A stretch of 58,995 nucleotides of DNA. Origin: Gemmatimonadota bacterium. Lineage in GTDB: Bacteria > Gemmatimonadota > Gemmatimonadetes > JACCXV01 > JAHWKZ01. Below are positions 8,921-16,483 of the stretch, piece by piece. The DNA lies in contig JAHWKZ010000001.1 of NCBI GenBank assembly GCA_019347645.1, forward strand, positions 1 through 58,995, written 5' to 3'. A program made the position numbers and the translations under genes. The notes below the pieces were generated by a model. It did no database searches. It worked only from the letters and a program-made list of their open reading frames with translations, and was not told the origin of the DNA. Each line of letters opens with the position of its first letter. The first letter of the stretch is position 1.

Positions 8921-9855
8921 GGGACGAGTCCCTCGGCGAACGCCGCGGAATCGAACGGGGCGAGGTCGTCGGCGCCCTCGCCGAGACCCACGTACTTGAC
9001 CGGGACCCCCAGCTCGCGGCTCACCGCCACCACCACCCCACCCCGGGCGGTCCCGTCCAGCTTGCACAGAACCAGGCCCGACACCGGGAGCCGCTCGGCG
9101 AACGTCCGCGCCTGGGCCAGTGCGTTGTGGCCGGTGGTGGCGTCGAGGACGAGGAGGGTCTCATGCGGCGCGCCCTCCTTCCGCCGGCCGGCCACCTGCG
9201 CCACCTTGGCGAGCTCCTCCATGAGGTCCTTCTGCGTGTGGAGGCGCCCCGCGGTGTCGGCCAGCACGTAGCTGGCGCCGCGTCTCGTGGCGGCGTCGAC
9301 GGCGTCGTAGACCACCGCCGCCGGGTCCCCCTTCGGCTGACCGGCCACCACCGGGACCCCCAGTCGCTCGGCCCACGCCTCCACCTGCTCGATCGCTCCG
9401 GCGCGGAAGGTGTCCGCCGCCACCAGCAGGACCGACTCGCCCTCCCGCTCCAGCCGGCGGGCGAGCCGCGCCATTGTGGTCGTCTTGCCGGCCCCGTTCA
9501 CCCCGACCAGGAGGACGACGGTCGGCGGCTCCTGCGCCCGGGCCAGGGAGCGATCCGGATCTCCTTCCTCCAGGAGCTCGACTATCCGCGCCCGGACAAA
9601 GTCCCGGAATTCCTGACGGGTGCCGATCCGACCCTGCTTCGCGGCGGTCTCCACCTCGTCGACGAGATGGAGGGTGGCGGGAACGCCGAAGTCCGCCTCG
9701 AGCAGCGACTCCTCGAGCCGCTCGACGGCGTCCTCGTCGATCCCCTTCACCAGGACGGCGACGTCCATCAGCGCGACGTCCTTGATCCGATTCCAGAGGC
9801 TCCGGCGCCCGAACGTCTCGTCTCCCGTCTTCCGTCCGATCCGATTCAACGGCAT
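8917..9855 (-). CDS. ftsY: Signal recognition particle receptor FtsY
   Basis: Membrane-associated SRP receptor GTPase, partner of Ffh and the SRP RNA found at 29.5 kb. 312 residues: a short N-region without the long acidic A domain, the helical N domain (VKGIDEDAVERLEESLLEAD), then the G domain with P-loop VGVNGAGKTTTMARL, DTFRAGAIEQVEAW, the switch DTAGRLHTQKDLMEEL and the G4 segment CKLDGTARGG, where the usual Thr before KLDG is Cys. It ends with YVGLGEGADDLAPFD, the family's closing motif. It is transcribed away from lpxH, whose start lies 27 bases upstream. Confidence 0.96.
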   Translation of the reverse strand: MPLNRIGRKTGDETFGRRSLWNRIKDVALMDVAVLVKGIDEDAVERLEESLLEADFGVPATLHLVDEVETAAKQGRIGTRQEFRDFVRARIVELLEEGDPDRSLARAQEPPTVVLLVGVNGAGKTTTMARLARRLEREGESVLLVAADTFRAGAIEQVEAWAERLGVPVVAGQPKGDPAAVVYDAVDAATRRGASYVLADTAGRLHTQKDLMEELAKVAQVAGRRKEGAPHETLLVLDATTGHNALAQARTFAERLPVSGLVLCKLDGTARGGVVVAVSRELGVPVKYVGLGEGADDLAPFDSAAFAEGLVP

Positions 9856-9868
9856 GCTCGTCCCCTGC

Positions 9869-9874
9869 TATGTT
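9869..9874 (+). promoter_or_regulatory. -10 box for a probably leaderless lpxH message
   Basis: TATGTT preceded by TGC (extended -10 TGCTATGTT), eight bases before the lpxH ATG at 9883. No Shine-Dalgarno sequence lies between, so transcription would begin at or next to the start codon. The whole ftsY-lpxH gap is only 27 bases. Confidence 0.5.
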
Positions 9875-9882
9875 CGTTCGTC

Positions 9883-10635
9883 ATGTCGTCCACGATCTGG
9901 TTCCTCAGCGACGTCCACCTGGGCGCGGCCGGACCGTCCGTCGAGGCCGCCAAGGAGCGCGACCTGCTCGACTTCCTCGCGCTGCCCGCCGGTGGCGATC
10001 GACTCTACCTGCTCGGGGACGTCTTCGACTTCTGGTTCGACTTCGGCGAGGCCCCGCCGATCCGGTACGGGCCCGCGCTGGGCGGTCTCGCCGACTGCGT
10101 CGAGCGGGGCGTTCGCGTCCTCTTCATGGGCGGGAACCACGACTACTGGGCCCGCACCGGGCGCGGCCCGGGCTGGCTCGAACGCGAGATCGGGCTCTCG
10201 CTGATCGGCGACCCCCACGAGGTCGAGCACCAGGGGCTCCGTCTCGCGCTGACCCACGGCGACGCGCTGGGGGGCGCCGAAGGGAGGTATCGCTTCGTGC
10301 GCTGGGTGCTCCACCATCCGCTCGCGATCCGCGCCTTCCGACTCCTCCCCGCCCGTCTCGCCTACCGGGTCGGCGACCGCGCGAGCCGGGCCAGCCGCTC
10401 CCGTCACCACCAGGAGATGCTGGAAGAGTACCGACTCCGCCTCCGCGAAAAGGCGATCCGCCGCCTCGCCTCGGGCAGGGTCGACGCCATCGTCGCCGGC
10501 CACGTCCACCATCCCGAGCGGGTCGACACCGGTCATGGAATCTACCTCAATCTCGGCGACTGGGTGGCCCATCGCACGTACGGGCGGCTGAGGGACGGGG
10601 AGCTCGCGCTCGAGACGTTCCGACCCCGGGCATGA
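9883..10635 (+). CDS. lpxH: UDP-2,3-diacylglucosamine diphosphatase, LpxH-like metallophosphoesterase
   Basis: 250-residue cytoplasmic metallophosphoesterase. The metal ligands are in order: LSDVHLGA, LLGDVFDFWFDFG, MGGNHDYW, LTHGDALGG and VAGHVHHPE. The pattern GDVFDFW and the GxHG loop match LpxH/YbbF, which hydrolyses UDP-2,3-diacylglucosamine to lipid X in lipid A synthesis. Its presence implies lipopolysaccharide. The ATG at 9883 was chosen because the protein then starts directly with the first metal-binding strand, MSSTIWFLSDVHLGA. The gene converges with murI, 29 bases apart. Confidence 0.85.
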   Translation: MSSTIWFLSDVHLGAAGPSVEAAKERDLLDFLALPAGGDRLYLLGDVFDFWFDFGEAPPIRYGPALGGLADCVERGVRVLFMGGNHDYWARTGRGPGWLEREIGLSLIGDPHEVEHQGLRLALTHGDALGGAEGRYRFVRWVLHHPLAIRAFRLLPARLAYRVGDRASRASRSRHHQEMLEEYRLRLREKAIRRLASGRVDAIVAGHVHHPERVDTGHGIYLNLGDWVAHRTYGRLRDGELALETFRPRA

Positions 10636-10664
10636 GCGGAGGGAATCCGTTTCCGGAAAGCGGC

Positions 10665-11477
10665 CTACGCCGCCCCCGCGCGGGCGACCTCGACGCCTCC
10701 GATCCTCCCCCCCAGGAACCGCTGCCCCACCCGGAGGAACTGCTCCGGCAGGTCGCTGACCAGGAAGCGGTGCTCCGAGACCGGATCCCCCCGCCGGGCT
10801 AGATCGCGTCGGGCGAGAAGCGCGCCCACCTCCCGGGCGGTCTCCTCCGCCGAATCGATCAGCCGAACGGAGGACCCGAGCGTCTCGCCGATCACCCCCT
10901 TCAGCAGCGGATAGTGGGTGCACCCGAGGATCAGCGCGTCGACGCCGTCGATCCGGAACGGCGCCAGGTACTCCTCGGCCACGAGCCGCGCGGCCGGGTG
11001 GTCGGTCCACCCCTCTTCGGCGAGGGCGACGAACAGGGGGCAGGGCCGTGACACGACCGTCACGTCGGGGGCCAGCGCCGTCAGGGCCTCCCGATAGGCC
11101 CCCGAGCCGATCGTCCCGTGCGTCCCGATCACGCCCACCCGCCGGTTGGTGGTGGCCGCCGCCGCGGCGCGGGCGCCGGGCTCGATCACCCCCACGATCG
11201 GCAGCTCGAACCGGTCGCGGAGGGCCGGGAGCGCGAACGCCGTGGCCGTGTTGCACGCCACCACGATCGCCTTGACGTCGTGCCGGGTGAGAAGCTCGAC
11301 GTTCTCGATCGAGAAGCGTGTTACCGTGTCGCGGGACTTGGGCCCGTAGGGGACCCGTGCGGTATCACCGAAGTAGATCAGGCGTTCGGCCGGCAGCGCC
11401 GCCATGAGCGCGTGCATGACGGTCAGTCCGCCGATGCCGGAGTCGAAAACCCCGATCGACCTCTCGCGATCGCTCAT
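10665..11477 (-). CDS. murI: Glutamate racemase
   Basis: Interconverts L- and D-glutamate, supplying D-Glu for peptidoglycan. 270 residues, the usual length. N-terminal IGVFDSGIGGLTVM, then GDTARVPYGPKS, the first catalytic Cys in VVACNTATAFALP and the second in LILGCTHYPLLKG, with the general acid/base neighbours in place. The ATG overlaps the stop of the upstream DUF5683 gene by an ATGA, so the lipoprotein-DUF5683-murI trio is one transcription unit. Confidence 0.95.
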   Translation of the reverse strand: MSDRERSIGVFDSGIGGLTVMHALMAALPAERLIYFGDTARVPYGPKSRDTVTRFSIENVELLTRHDVKAIVVACNTATAFALPALRDRFELPIVGVIEPGARAAAAATTNRRVGVIGTHGTIGSGAYREALTALAPDVTVVSRPCPLFVALAEEGWTDHPAARLVAEEYLAPFRIDGVDALILGCTHYPLLKGVIGETLGSSVRLIDSAEETAREVGALLARRDLARRGDPVSEHRFLVSDLPEQFLRVGQRFLGGRIGGVEVARAGAA

Positions 11478-12220
11478 GGCCCACTCCCCCGGTCGGGCGC
11501 CGACCCGACGCGTAAGCGAAGGCCGGCCCGAATTCGCCGCTCGGCCGGCTCGGCCCGGATGAAGAGCGGGTCGAGCTGGGCCGAGGCGTAGGCGTCGACC
11601 GCCGCGAAGATGACGCTCAGCACGCCGTACGCGTACCAGTCGTTCCGCCGCTCCCGGAGGTCCTCGAGCTGGCCGTCGAGCTCCAGGAACTCCGGGGTGC
11701 GCCGGAACTGCTCCTCGAGCGCGAGCGAGTCCTCGGGCGCGCCTTCCGGAGGATCGGCGAAGAACGCCTCGCGCTCGGCGGCGATCTCGGCGCGCTTGTC
11801 CAGCACGTCCTGCTGCTTTCTATAGCCCAGCGTGAAGAAGGTGGCCTCGGCGACGGCGAAACCGACGCCGCGCAACGGATGGCCGGTATAGAACTGGCCC
11901 CAGCCGGGTATCAGGAAGGACCGGATGGCCGCGTTCCTCGGGTTCTTCGGCAGAACGTCCTCGCTCGGCACCCGGGCCAGCTCCTGCGGCCCGCCCCGCT
12001 CGAGGAACCGGGGCGCCAGGAGCGGGATGGTGTCGGCGGGAACGATGCTCGGCCCGGCGAGGGCTTCCACCGGGATCGGCTCGGCGGGTCGGACCTCGAC
12101 GCCCGCGGTGTCCGGCGGCGTTTCCTGGGCCGAGGCCATGTGCGCGGTGGAGGCCACCGCCACGACCACCAGCACGGCGTTCCAAACGACGGACGCGGGC
12201 GACTCCCGATGCGACCTCAG
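11474..12220 (-). CDS. Secreted DUF5683-domain protein
   Basis: The core (from about residue 95) has RNAAIRSFLIPGWGQFYTGH, then a hydrophobic helix VGFAVAEATFFTLGY and, after a charged helical linker, WYAYGVLSVIFAAVDAY. This 'SxxIPGxGQ-Y' layout with two membrane-type segments is that of DUF5683 proteins, frequent in Bacteroidota and relatives; the function is unknown. The N-terminus is a signal peptide ending AHMASA. The start is uncertain: CTG at 12218-12220 overlaps the previous stop as CTGA and gives a signal with basic residues; GTG at 12173-12175 gives one without any. Confidence 0.7.
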   Translation of the reverse strand: MRSHRESPASVVWNAVLVVVAVASTAHMASAQETPPDTAGVEVRPAEPIPVEALAGPSIVPADTIPLLAPRFLERGGPQELARVPSEDVLPKNPRNAAIRSFLIPGWGQFYTGHPLRGVGFAVAEATFFTLGYRKQQDVLDKRAEIAAEREAFFADPPEGAPEDSLALEEQFRRTPEFLELDGQLEDLRERRNDWYAYGVLSVIFAAVDAYASAQLDPLFIRAEPAERRIRAGLRLRVGSAPDRGSGP

Positions 12221-12732
12221 GAGGTGCTCGACCCTTGGAAGGCCCAGGTGACCAGGACGTCCCCCTCCACGTCCTGACAGCGTACCCTCGCCTGGAGAGA
12301 GGCCGAGAAGGTGGCCGCCTGCACGGTTCCGGTGAACGCCTCGTCGGCTTCGATCAACTCGCACCCCTCCTCCTGGAGTCCCTCGACCAGGGCTCCCTGG
12401 CCGATCACGACGAAGCGCACGTTCCCGTCGCTCTGGACGGTTCCGGACAGGGTCGTCGAGATCGGCGCCTCGACCTCCAGCTGAGGGCACGGATCGATCC
12501 GCAGCGAGCCGGAGAAGAAACCCCCTCGCGAGCTCGTCACGATGATTCCACCGGGGCAGCGGAGGTCGATGGGTGGATTGTCCGCGATCTGGATGCTGAA
12601 GGTGTGGGTACCGGTGTAGGTCCCCCGGATGTCGGGGCCGTCCGGTCCGGTCGGGCCGTCATCGCCTCCACCACATCCCGCGACCACGGCGAGAGCGACC
12701 AGCGACGCGGCCGCACGTCGTATCTTCCCCAT
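12217..12732 (-). CDS. Hypothetical lipoprotein, 171 aa
   Basis: MGKIRRAAASLVALAVVAGC is a clear lipoprotein signal, followed by a Gly/Asp/Pro linker (GGGDDGPTGPDGPD). The mature part has four Cys residues (LRCPGG, DPCPQL, EEGCEL, VRCQDV) within a beta-rich sequence, suggesting two disulfides in a periplasmic or surface domain of unknown family. The ATG has a GAGGAGG site. It is the first gene of the unit that continues into the DUF5683 gene and murI, and is transcribed away from the hydrolase gene at 12860. Confidence 0.75.
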   Translation of the reverse strand: MGKIRRAAASLVALAVVAGCGGGDDGPTGPDGPDIRGTYTGTHTFSIQIADNPPIDLRCPGGIIVTSSRGGFFSGSLRIDPCPQLEVEAPISTTLSGTVQSDGNVRFVVIGQGALVEGLQEEGCELIEADEAFTGTVQAATFSASLQARVRCQDVEGDVLVTWAFQGSSTS

Positions 12733-12859
12733 GCCGAACCTCCTCTGCTCACCCGCCGATGTCTCCGATTTCGAATACGGGAAAGGTAGCATCCACCTGG
12801 GGGCCTCTGCGAGACGGACACCGCGAGCGGAAACCTCGGCTTCGACCGATCTTGCTCCC

Positions 12860-13606
12860 GTGGCTCTCCGGTACCCCGATCCGATCCCGTGGGTTTCGCT
12901 GCTCCTCGCTCTGGCGGCCGGATGCGGCGTCCGGTCGGCGGAACTGCGCACCCCGCGTCCGGTCCCCCGCGACGTCTGCGTCGTTGTGGGTCTCCTCGGC
13001 GGGTTTGACGCTTGGGACGACTCCACGAAGGGGGTGCGGAGACTCGCCCTCGAGCTCCGGAGATCTCCCGGAATCCTCGCGGAGACGTTCGAGAACCGCC
13101 GGTCCGGCCTCGCCCGGGCCTTCCTCGTAGAGGCCCTCGACGCCGACCGGGACGGGCGGGTGTCGTCGACGGAGGCCGCCCGCGCCCGCGTGGTGATCTA
13201 CGGTCAGAGCCTCGGCGGCGGCGCGGCGGCGGCTCTGGCTCGCGCCCTCGTCCGGGACGGCGTCGAGGTCGAGCTCCTGTTGCTGATCGACAGCGTCGGA
13301 CGCCGCGACGACGTGGCTCCACCCTCGGTCGCGAACGCGGCGGTCCTCTATCAGGACGAGGGGTGGTTCATCGCCGGCGAGCCCGAGATCCGTCCGCTGG
13401 ACCCCCGCCGAACGCGGATCCTCGGGGCGTGGCAGTTCGACTACGACCGACCACCGGGATCGACCATCCCGATCGACGATCTCGCCTGGCACGAGAGCGC
13501 CTTCCGGATCGCCCACGCCCGGATGGATCGGGATCCCCGGGTCTGGGCGACGGCGGATTCGCTGATTCGGGCCGCCTGCACGGAGGCCCTGGAGGCCCGC
13601 GGCTAG
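12860..13606 (+). CDS. Alpha/beta-hydrolase-like lipoprotein with one EF-hand loop
   Basis: 248 residues from a GTG start. MALRYPDPIPWVSLLLALAAGC is a lipoprotein signal. Residues 94-105 are DADRDGRVSSTE, a complete calcium-binding EF-hand loop pattern (acidic at 1, 3, 5; Gly at 6; Glu at 12). YGQSLGGG around Ser117 is a serine-hydrolase nucleophile elbow. Later segments LLLIDSVGR and a DEGWFIAGEP region could supply the rest of an alpha/beta fold, but no sure catalytic His is visible. The family is unknown to me. The ribosome site is weak, so the start is moderately sure. Confidence 0.65.
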   Translation: MALRYPDPIPWVSLLLALAAGCGVRSAELRTPRPVPRDVCVVVGLLGGFDAWDDSTKGVRRLALELRRSPGILAETFENRRSGLARAFLVEALDADRDGRVSSTEAARARVVIYGQSLGGGAAAALARALVRDGVEVELLLLIDSVGRRDDVAPPSVANAAVLYQDEGWFIAGEPEIRPLDPRRTRILGAWQFDYDRPPGSTIPIDDLAWHESAFRIAHARMDRDPRVWATADSLIRAACTEALEARG

Positions 13607-13652
13607 AGTCGGTGGAATCTGAATGTCCCGGGTCGGAATCCAGGGAAGCCGA

Positions 13653-13671
13653 CGTGGGCATTTCTCCCACG
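13653..13671 (-). terminator. Stem-loop downstream of the selenocysteine tRNA
   Basis: Perfect 6-bp stem (CGTGGG/CCCACG) with a 7-base loop, 25 bases beyond the CCA end of the tRNA and in the gap before the convergent hydrolase gene. It lacks a U-tract, so termination is only a suggestion. Confidence 0.3.
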
Positions 13672-13695
13672 AGCGCCCGGTCGGGGTCGTCCAGG

Positions 13696-13794
13696 TGGCG
13701 GGAACGTGTGGGAATCGAACCCACCTCGGACGCGGCGCGCGCGCCCGATGACGGTTTTGAAGACCGCAGGGGCCACCAGACCCCATCCGCTCCC
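13696..13794 (-). tRNA. selC: tRNA-Sec (anticodon UCA)
   Basis: Minus-strand cloverleaf with the anticodon loop CTTCAAA (anticodon TCA). The acceptor 5' strand is GGGAGCGG and the 3' strand ACGTTCCC with discriminator G and encoded CCA. The D arm has a 6-bp stem GGGGTC/GGCCCC with a 4-base loop, a tRNA-Sec hallmark. A long GC-rich variable arm and the T arm GTGGG-TTCGATT-CCCAC follow. At ~96 nt without CCA it has tRNA-Sec length. The eighth acceptor pair looks mismatched (G-A). It lies 15 bases after a small ORF and is probably cotranscribed. It implies selenoproteins in this organism; none of selA, selB or selD is in the window. Confidence 0.93.
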
Positions 13795-13809
13795 CCGACC
13801 CGGAGGCTC

Positions 13810-14052
13810 CTAGATCGCGATGATCTTCGTGACGGTCTGGAGGAACCCGTCGAGCTTCACCCGATCTCCGGCCTTCGGGTCGCCCTCCACGGCCTCGGGC
13901 CCGAGACGGGCCCGGAGAAATCGCTCGGGATCGTCCGGCGCCTCGAGATCTCCGATCACGACGTCGAAATACCGGTCGCCGTGCAACGAGACCGGCTCGA
14001 TCGCCACGAGCACCGCCTCCTGGCCGGGCTCGACGATCATGGAGAGCTCCAT
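13810..14052 (-). CDS. Hypothetical protein, 80 aa, upstream of selC
   Basis: MELSMIVEPGQEAVLVAIEP, then a strand-rich stretch (YFDVVIGDLEAPDD, AGDRVKLDGFLQTVTKIIAI). It is acidic, has no signal or membrane segment, and is likely a small cytoplasmic beta-domain. No family recognised. The ATG at 14050-14052 follows a good promoter candidate and the frame ends 15 bases before the tRNA-Sec gene. A longer open frame upstream overlaps the facing promoter region and is not credited. Whether it is translated is only moderately certain. Confidence 0.5.
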   Translation of the reverse strand: MELSMIVEPGQEAVLVAIEPVSLHGDRYFDVVIGDLEAPDDPERFLRARLGPEAVEGDPKAGDRVKLDGFLQTVTKIIAI

Positions 14053-14071
14053 CCGGAAGTCATCGCCGATC

Positions 14072-14099
14072 AAGCTACCGCTCGCCGAGGGGGGCGCAA
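14072..14099 (-). promoter_or_regulatory. Promoter candidate for the 80-aa gene and selC
   Basis: Minus strand TTGCGC (14094-14099), 16-base spacer, TAGCTT (14072-14077), about 20 bases before the ATG at 14052. It shares the TAGCTT -10 box with the divergent promoter 40 bases away. Confidence 0.45.
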
Positions 14100-14116
14100 T
14101 GCGTCCGGGGCCACGG

Positions 14117-14145
14117 TTGTGCGCCTCGAACGGGCGGCGTAGCTT
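14117..14145 (+). promoter_or_regulatory. Promoter candidate for the 68-aa gene
   Basis: TTGTGC (14117-14122), 17-base spacer, TAGCTT (14140-14145), about 46 bases before the GTG at 14192. It is divergent from the selC-side promoter. Confidence 0.5.
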
Positions 14146-14191
14146 CTTCGACCATCGCCGACCGATCGAACCCTCATCCAGGAGGAAGCTC

Positions 14192-14398
14192 GTGGAGCCA
14201 AAGAACCTGAAGGATATGGAAATCGGAGAGACGCTCATGCTGGCGCGCGAGATCCAGGAGCGGACCAGCGTGAGCCAGGTCTACGTCAAGGTCGACGACT
14301 CGACCGTCAAGCACTACGACTCGGGCGAGACCATAGGCCTCTCGGCCGACGAGCTCGTCTACCCCTTCGAGCCGGACCACGCCGCCAAGCGTACGTAG
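14192..14398 (+). CDS. Small hypothetical protein, 68 aa
   Basis: GTG start with a strong AGGAGG site at 14180-14185. Product begins MEPKNLKDMEIGETLMLARE, followed by QVYVKVDDSTVKHYDSGETI and ends KRT. It is soluble, charged and probably a small beta-alpha domain; no family recognised. Promoter, ribosome site and codon use all support a real gene. It is the only gene of its transcription unit. The 157 bases between its stop and ispH hold no convincing gene or terminator. Confidence 0.7.
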   Translation: MEPKNLKDMEIGETLMLAREIQERTSVSQVYVKVDDSTVKHYDSGETIGLSADELVYPFEPDHAAKRT

Positions 14399-14555
14399 CG
14401 CCTCCCCCGGCTCTTCCGTCCGAACTCGCTCGTTTCGACCGTCGTCATACTCGCGGGACGGGATCGTGCGCCTCGACCCGGGTCAGCACGGGGCGCGGGG
14501 TCGATCGCTCGCTAGCAGCAGAGATTGGCCTTTTTCAACAGACTGCCAGCGGCGC

Positions 14556-15767
14556 TCAGGCCGGGACGGCCTCGTTCCGGCAAGCGAGGATCCGTTCGAT
14601 CGTCTCCCCCACCTTCACGTTGGGAGTCGAGGCTCCGGCGGTGATCCCGATCTCGACCGGTCCCTCCGGGAGCCAACCCCGCATCCGTTCCTCCCGATGG
14701 CCGTCGATCGGCAAGTGGCGGATCGTCTCCGGGTCCTCGATGCAGGACGAGTCGTCGATGTGGTACGTCGGAACCACCTTCGAGCAGATGCGGGCCAGAT
14801 TCCCGGTGTTGCTCGAGTTGTATCCGCCGATCACGACCATCAGGTCCGGCGGAGAGTCCAGCAGCTCGACGACCGCGTCCTGCCGCTCCTGGGTGGCGGA
14901 GCAGATGGTATCCAGGGAGCGGAAGTGCTCCTCGAGCGCCTCCTCCCCGTAGCGGTCGGCCATCGCCTTGCCCAGCTCCTCGGCGACCGCCTCGGTCTCG
15001 CGCATCAGCATCGTCGTCTGGTTCGCCACCCCGACCCTCACGAGATCACGCTCGAAGTCGAACCCGGGACTGACCGCCTCGGCGAACCGCTCGGCGAGGG
15101 CCGCGGGGGAGCCTCCGTGGCGGATGAAATCGGTGACGATCGCGGTCTCGTCGAGATCGCGGACGATCAGATAGGCACCTCCCGGGTATTCCAGCGCGCG
15201 AGAGGCCGTCGCCCGGGTCTCCTCGTGATACCACTTGCCGTGGATCATGGCGGTGTAGCCCTCGCGCGCGAACCGCTCGACGGTCTTCCACACCAGCAGG
15301 ACCGACCCGCAGGTCGTGTCCACCAGCACGCACCCGGTCTCCTTCAGCTTCCGCATGACCTCGGTCGGAGCTCCGAAGGCGGGCAGGAGCACGACGTCCT
15401 CGGGCTCGAGGTCGTCGATCGTCACGTCCTCGGCGTAACTCCCGGTCAGGAAGCCGATCCCCATCGAGACCATCTCGCGGTTGACGTGGGGGTTGTGGAT
15501 CAGTTCGCCGACCAGAAAGATGCGCCGATCCGGGAAGCGCCGGCGCGACTCGTAGGCGTACTGGACCGCGCGATCCACCCCATAGCAGTTCCCGAACTCG
15601 CGCGCGAGCCGAAGGGTCAAGTCGCCGGCCTCCAGTACGTGACCCTTCTCCACCACCCGCTCCACGAGCTCGGAGTGGTACGCCCGGGAGAGGTCTCCGG
15701 CCACCTCCTTCTTGAGGCCGAGGCCCTTGCGATAGTAGAGCTGGTCTTCGCCGATGAGATCCTTCAT
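14556..15767 (-). CDS. ispH: 4-Hydroxy-3-methylbut-2-enyl diphosphate reductase (long form)
   Basis: Last step of the MEP isoprenoid pathway; a [4Fe-4S] enzyme making IPP and DMAPP. 403 residues, the long variant seen in Bacteroidota-like and some other phyla. The three cluster cysteines appear in FGNCYGVDRA, VDTTCGSVLL and LDTICSATQERQ; HNPHVN, IHGKWYHEET and the closing GITAGASTPN are also family positions. The ATG at 15765-15767 has no ribosome site but a TAAATT box eight bases upstream, so the message may be leaderless. Confidence 0.95.
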   Translation of the reverse strand: MKDLIGEDQLYYRKGLGLKKEVAGDLSRAYHSELVERVVEKGHVLEAGDLTLRLAREFGNCYGVDRAVQYAYESRRRFPDRRIFLVGELIHNPHVNREMVSMGIGFLTGSYAEDVTIDDLEPEDVVLLPAFGAPTEVMRKLKETGCVLVDTTCGSVLLVWKTVERFAREGYTAMIHGKWYHEETRATASRALEYPGGAYLIVRDLDETAIVTDFIRHGGSPAALAERFAEAVSPGFDFERDLVRVGVANQTTMLMRETEAVAEELGKAMADRYGEEALEEHFRSLDTICSATQERQDAVVELLDSPPDLMVVIGGYNSSNTGNLARICSKVVPTYHIDDSSCIEDPETIRHLPIDGHREERMRGWLPEGPVEIGITAGASTPNVKVGETIERILACRNEAVPA

Positions 15768-15775
15768 GAGCCGGG

Positions 15776-15781
15776 AATTTA
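15776..15781 (-). promoter_or_regulatory. -10 box for a probably leaderless ispH message
   Basis: Minus strand TAAATT, eight bases before the ATG, in a 56-base gap. A weak TTTGGA sits about 17 bases further upstream. No Shine-Dalgarno sequence is present between box and start. Confidence 0.45.
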
Positions 15782-15823
15782 AGCCCGTCGGCCCGAACCT
15801 CCAAACGTCTCGACCGGGGTCGA

Positions 15824-16483
15824 TCAGAACGGACGGCGCCCCGCCACCCGCCGCCTGGCCAGTGGAAACAGCGCCACCAGGCCCGCGGCGCCGAGCAGCG
15901 CCGGGCGGACGGGGTCGAGCGTCTCCTCTCCCGACAGGCCAAGTCCCGCTTCGATCGTCTCGGTGTCGAGACCCGACCAGAAAGCGATCAGGAGCGTCCC
16001 GATCCCCAGCATCGCGACGTACGCCATCGGCAGGCGCGTCGTGGCGAAGAGCTCGGTCGCCAGGACCAGCGGGAGGAGCACCACCGCGAGCGAGATCTGC
16101 TCCGCGACGCTCCGCGCCGCCTCCGACCCCGCCGGGTCGAAGCCGATCACGACGGCGACCACGGCCGCGTGGTAGAGAAGGAAGAGAGTGCCGAGGCCGA
16201 TGAGCTTCCCGAGCACGTAGTCGCCGGGTCTGACTATGTTTGAAGTCAGAAGAGCGTCCAGTCCGAGTTCCCGATCCCGCCCCAGCTCGAAGGAGAGGAG
16301 GAACAGCCAGACGAGCTGCATCCCCACGATCGCCACGTCGGTCCCCACCAGTGGGTCCGACGGCGGCTGGAAGACATAGGCGATCACGCACCCCGCCGGG
16401 TGCGCTATCAGGAGCAGCACGAGAGGGCGCCAACGGAGACGCCGAACCAGCTCGAACCGGACGAGCGGCGGGATCGGGGTCAC
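15824..16483 (-). CDS. ABC transporter membrane subunit B, 219 aa
   Basis: GTG start inside a GTGA overlap with the preceding permease gene. About six hydrophobic segments; begins VTPIPPLVRFELVRRLRWRP, then IAYVFQPPSD and later ATRLPMAYVAMLGIG-type helices, ending in a basic tail LARRRVAGRRPF. It is a sister of the permease encoded just upstream: both have an acidic/'NxVxPxxYVxxK' segment after helix 2 (here SNIVRPGDYVLGKLIGLG) and a 'TRLP' segment before a late helix. ABC-2 type fold is likely. Substrate is unknown; the operon context suggests a peptide. Confidence 0.7.
   Translation of the reverse strand: MTPIPPLVRFELVRRLRWRPLVLLLIAHPAGCVIAYVFQPPSDPLVGTDVAIVGMQLVWLFLLSFELGRDRELGLDALLTSNIVRPGDYVLGKLIGLGTLFLLYHAAVVAVVIGFDPAGSEAARSVAEQISLAVVLLPLVLATELFATTRLPMAYVAMLGIGTLLIAFWSGLDTETIEAGLGLSGEETLDPVRPALLGAAGLVALFPLARRRVAGRRPF

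Noticed and set aside
6083..9271. Very long plus-strand frame opposite the lipoprotein, recG and ftsY
   Set aside because: Pure antisense shadow of three well-identified genes; Arg/Gly/Pro/Ala-rich composition typical of high-GC antisense frames.
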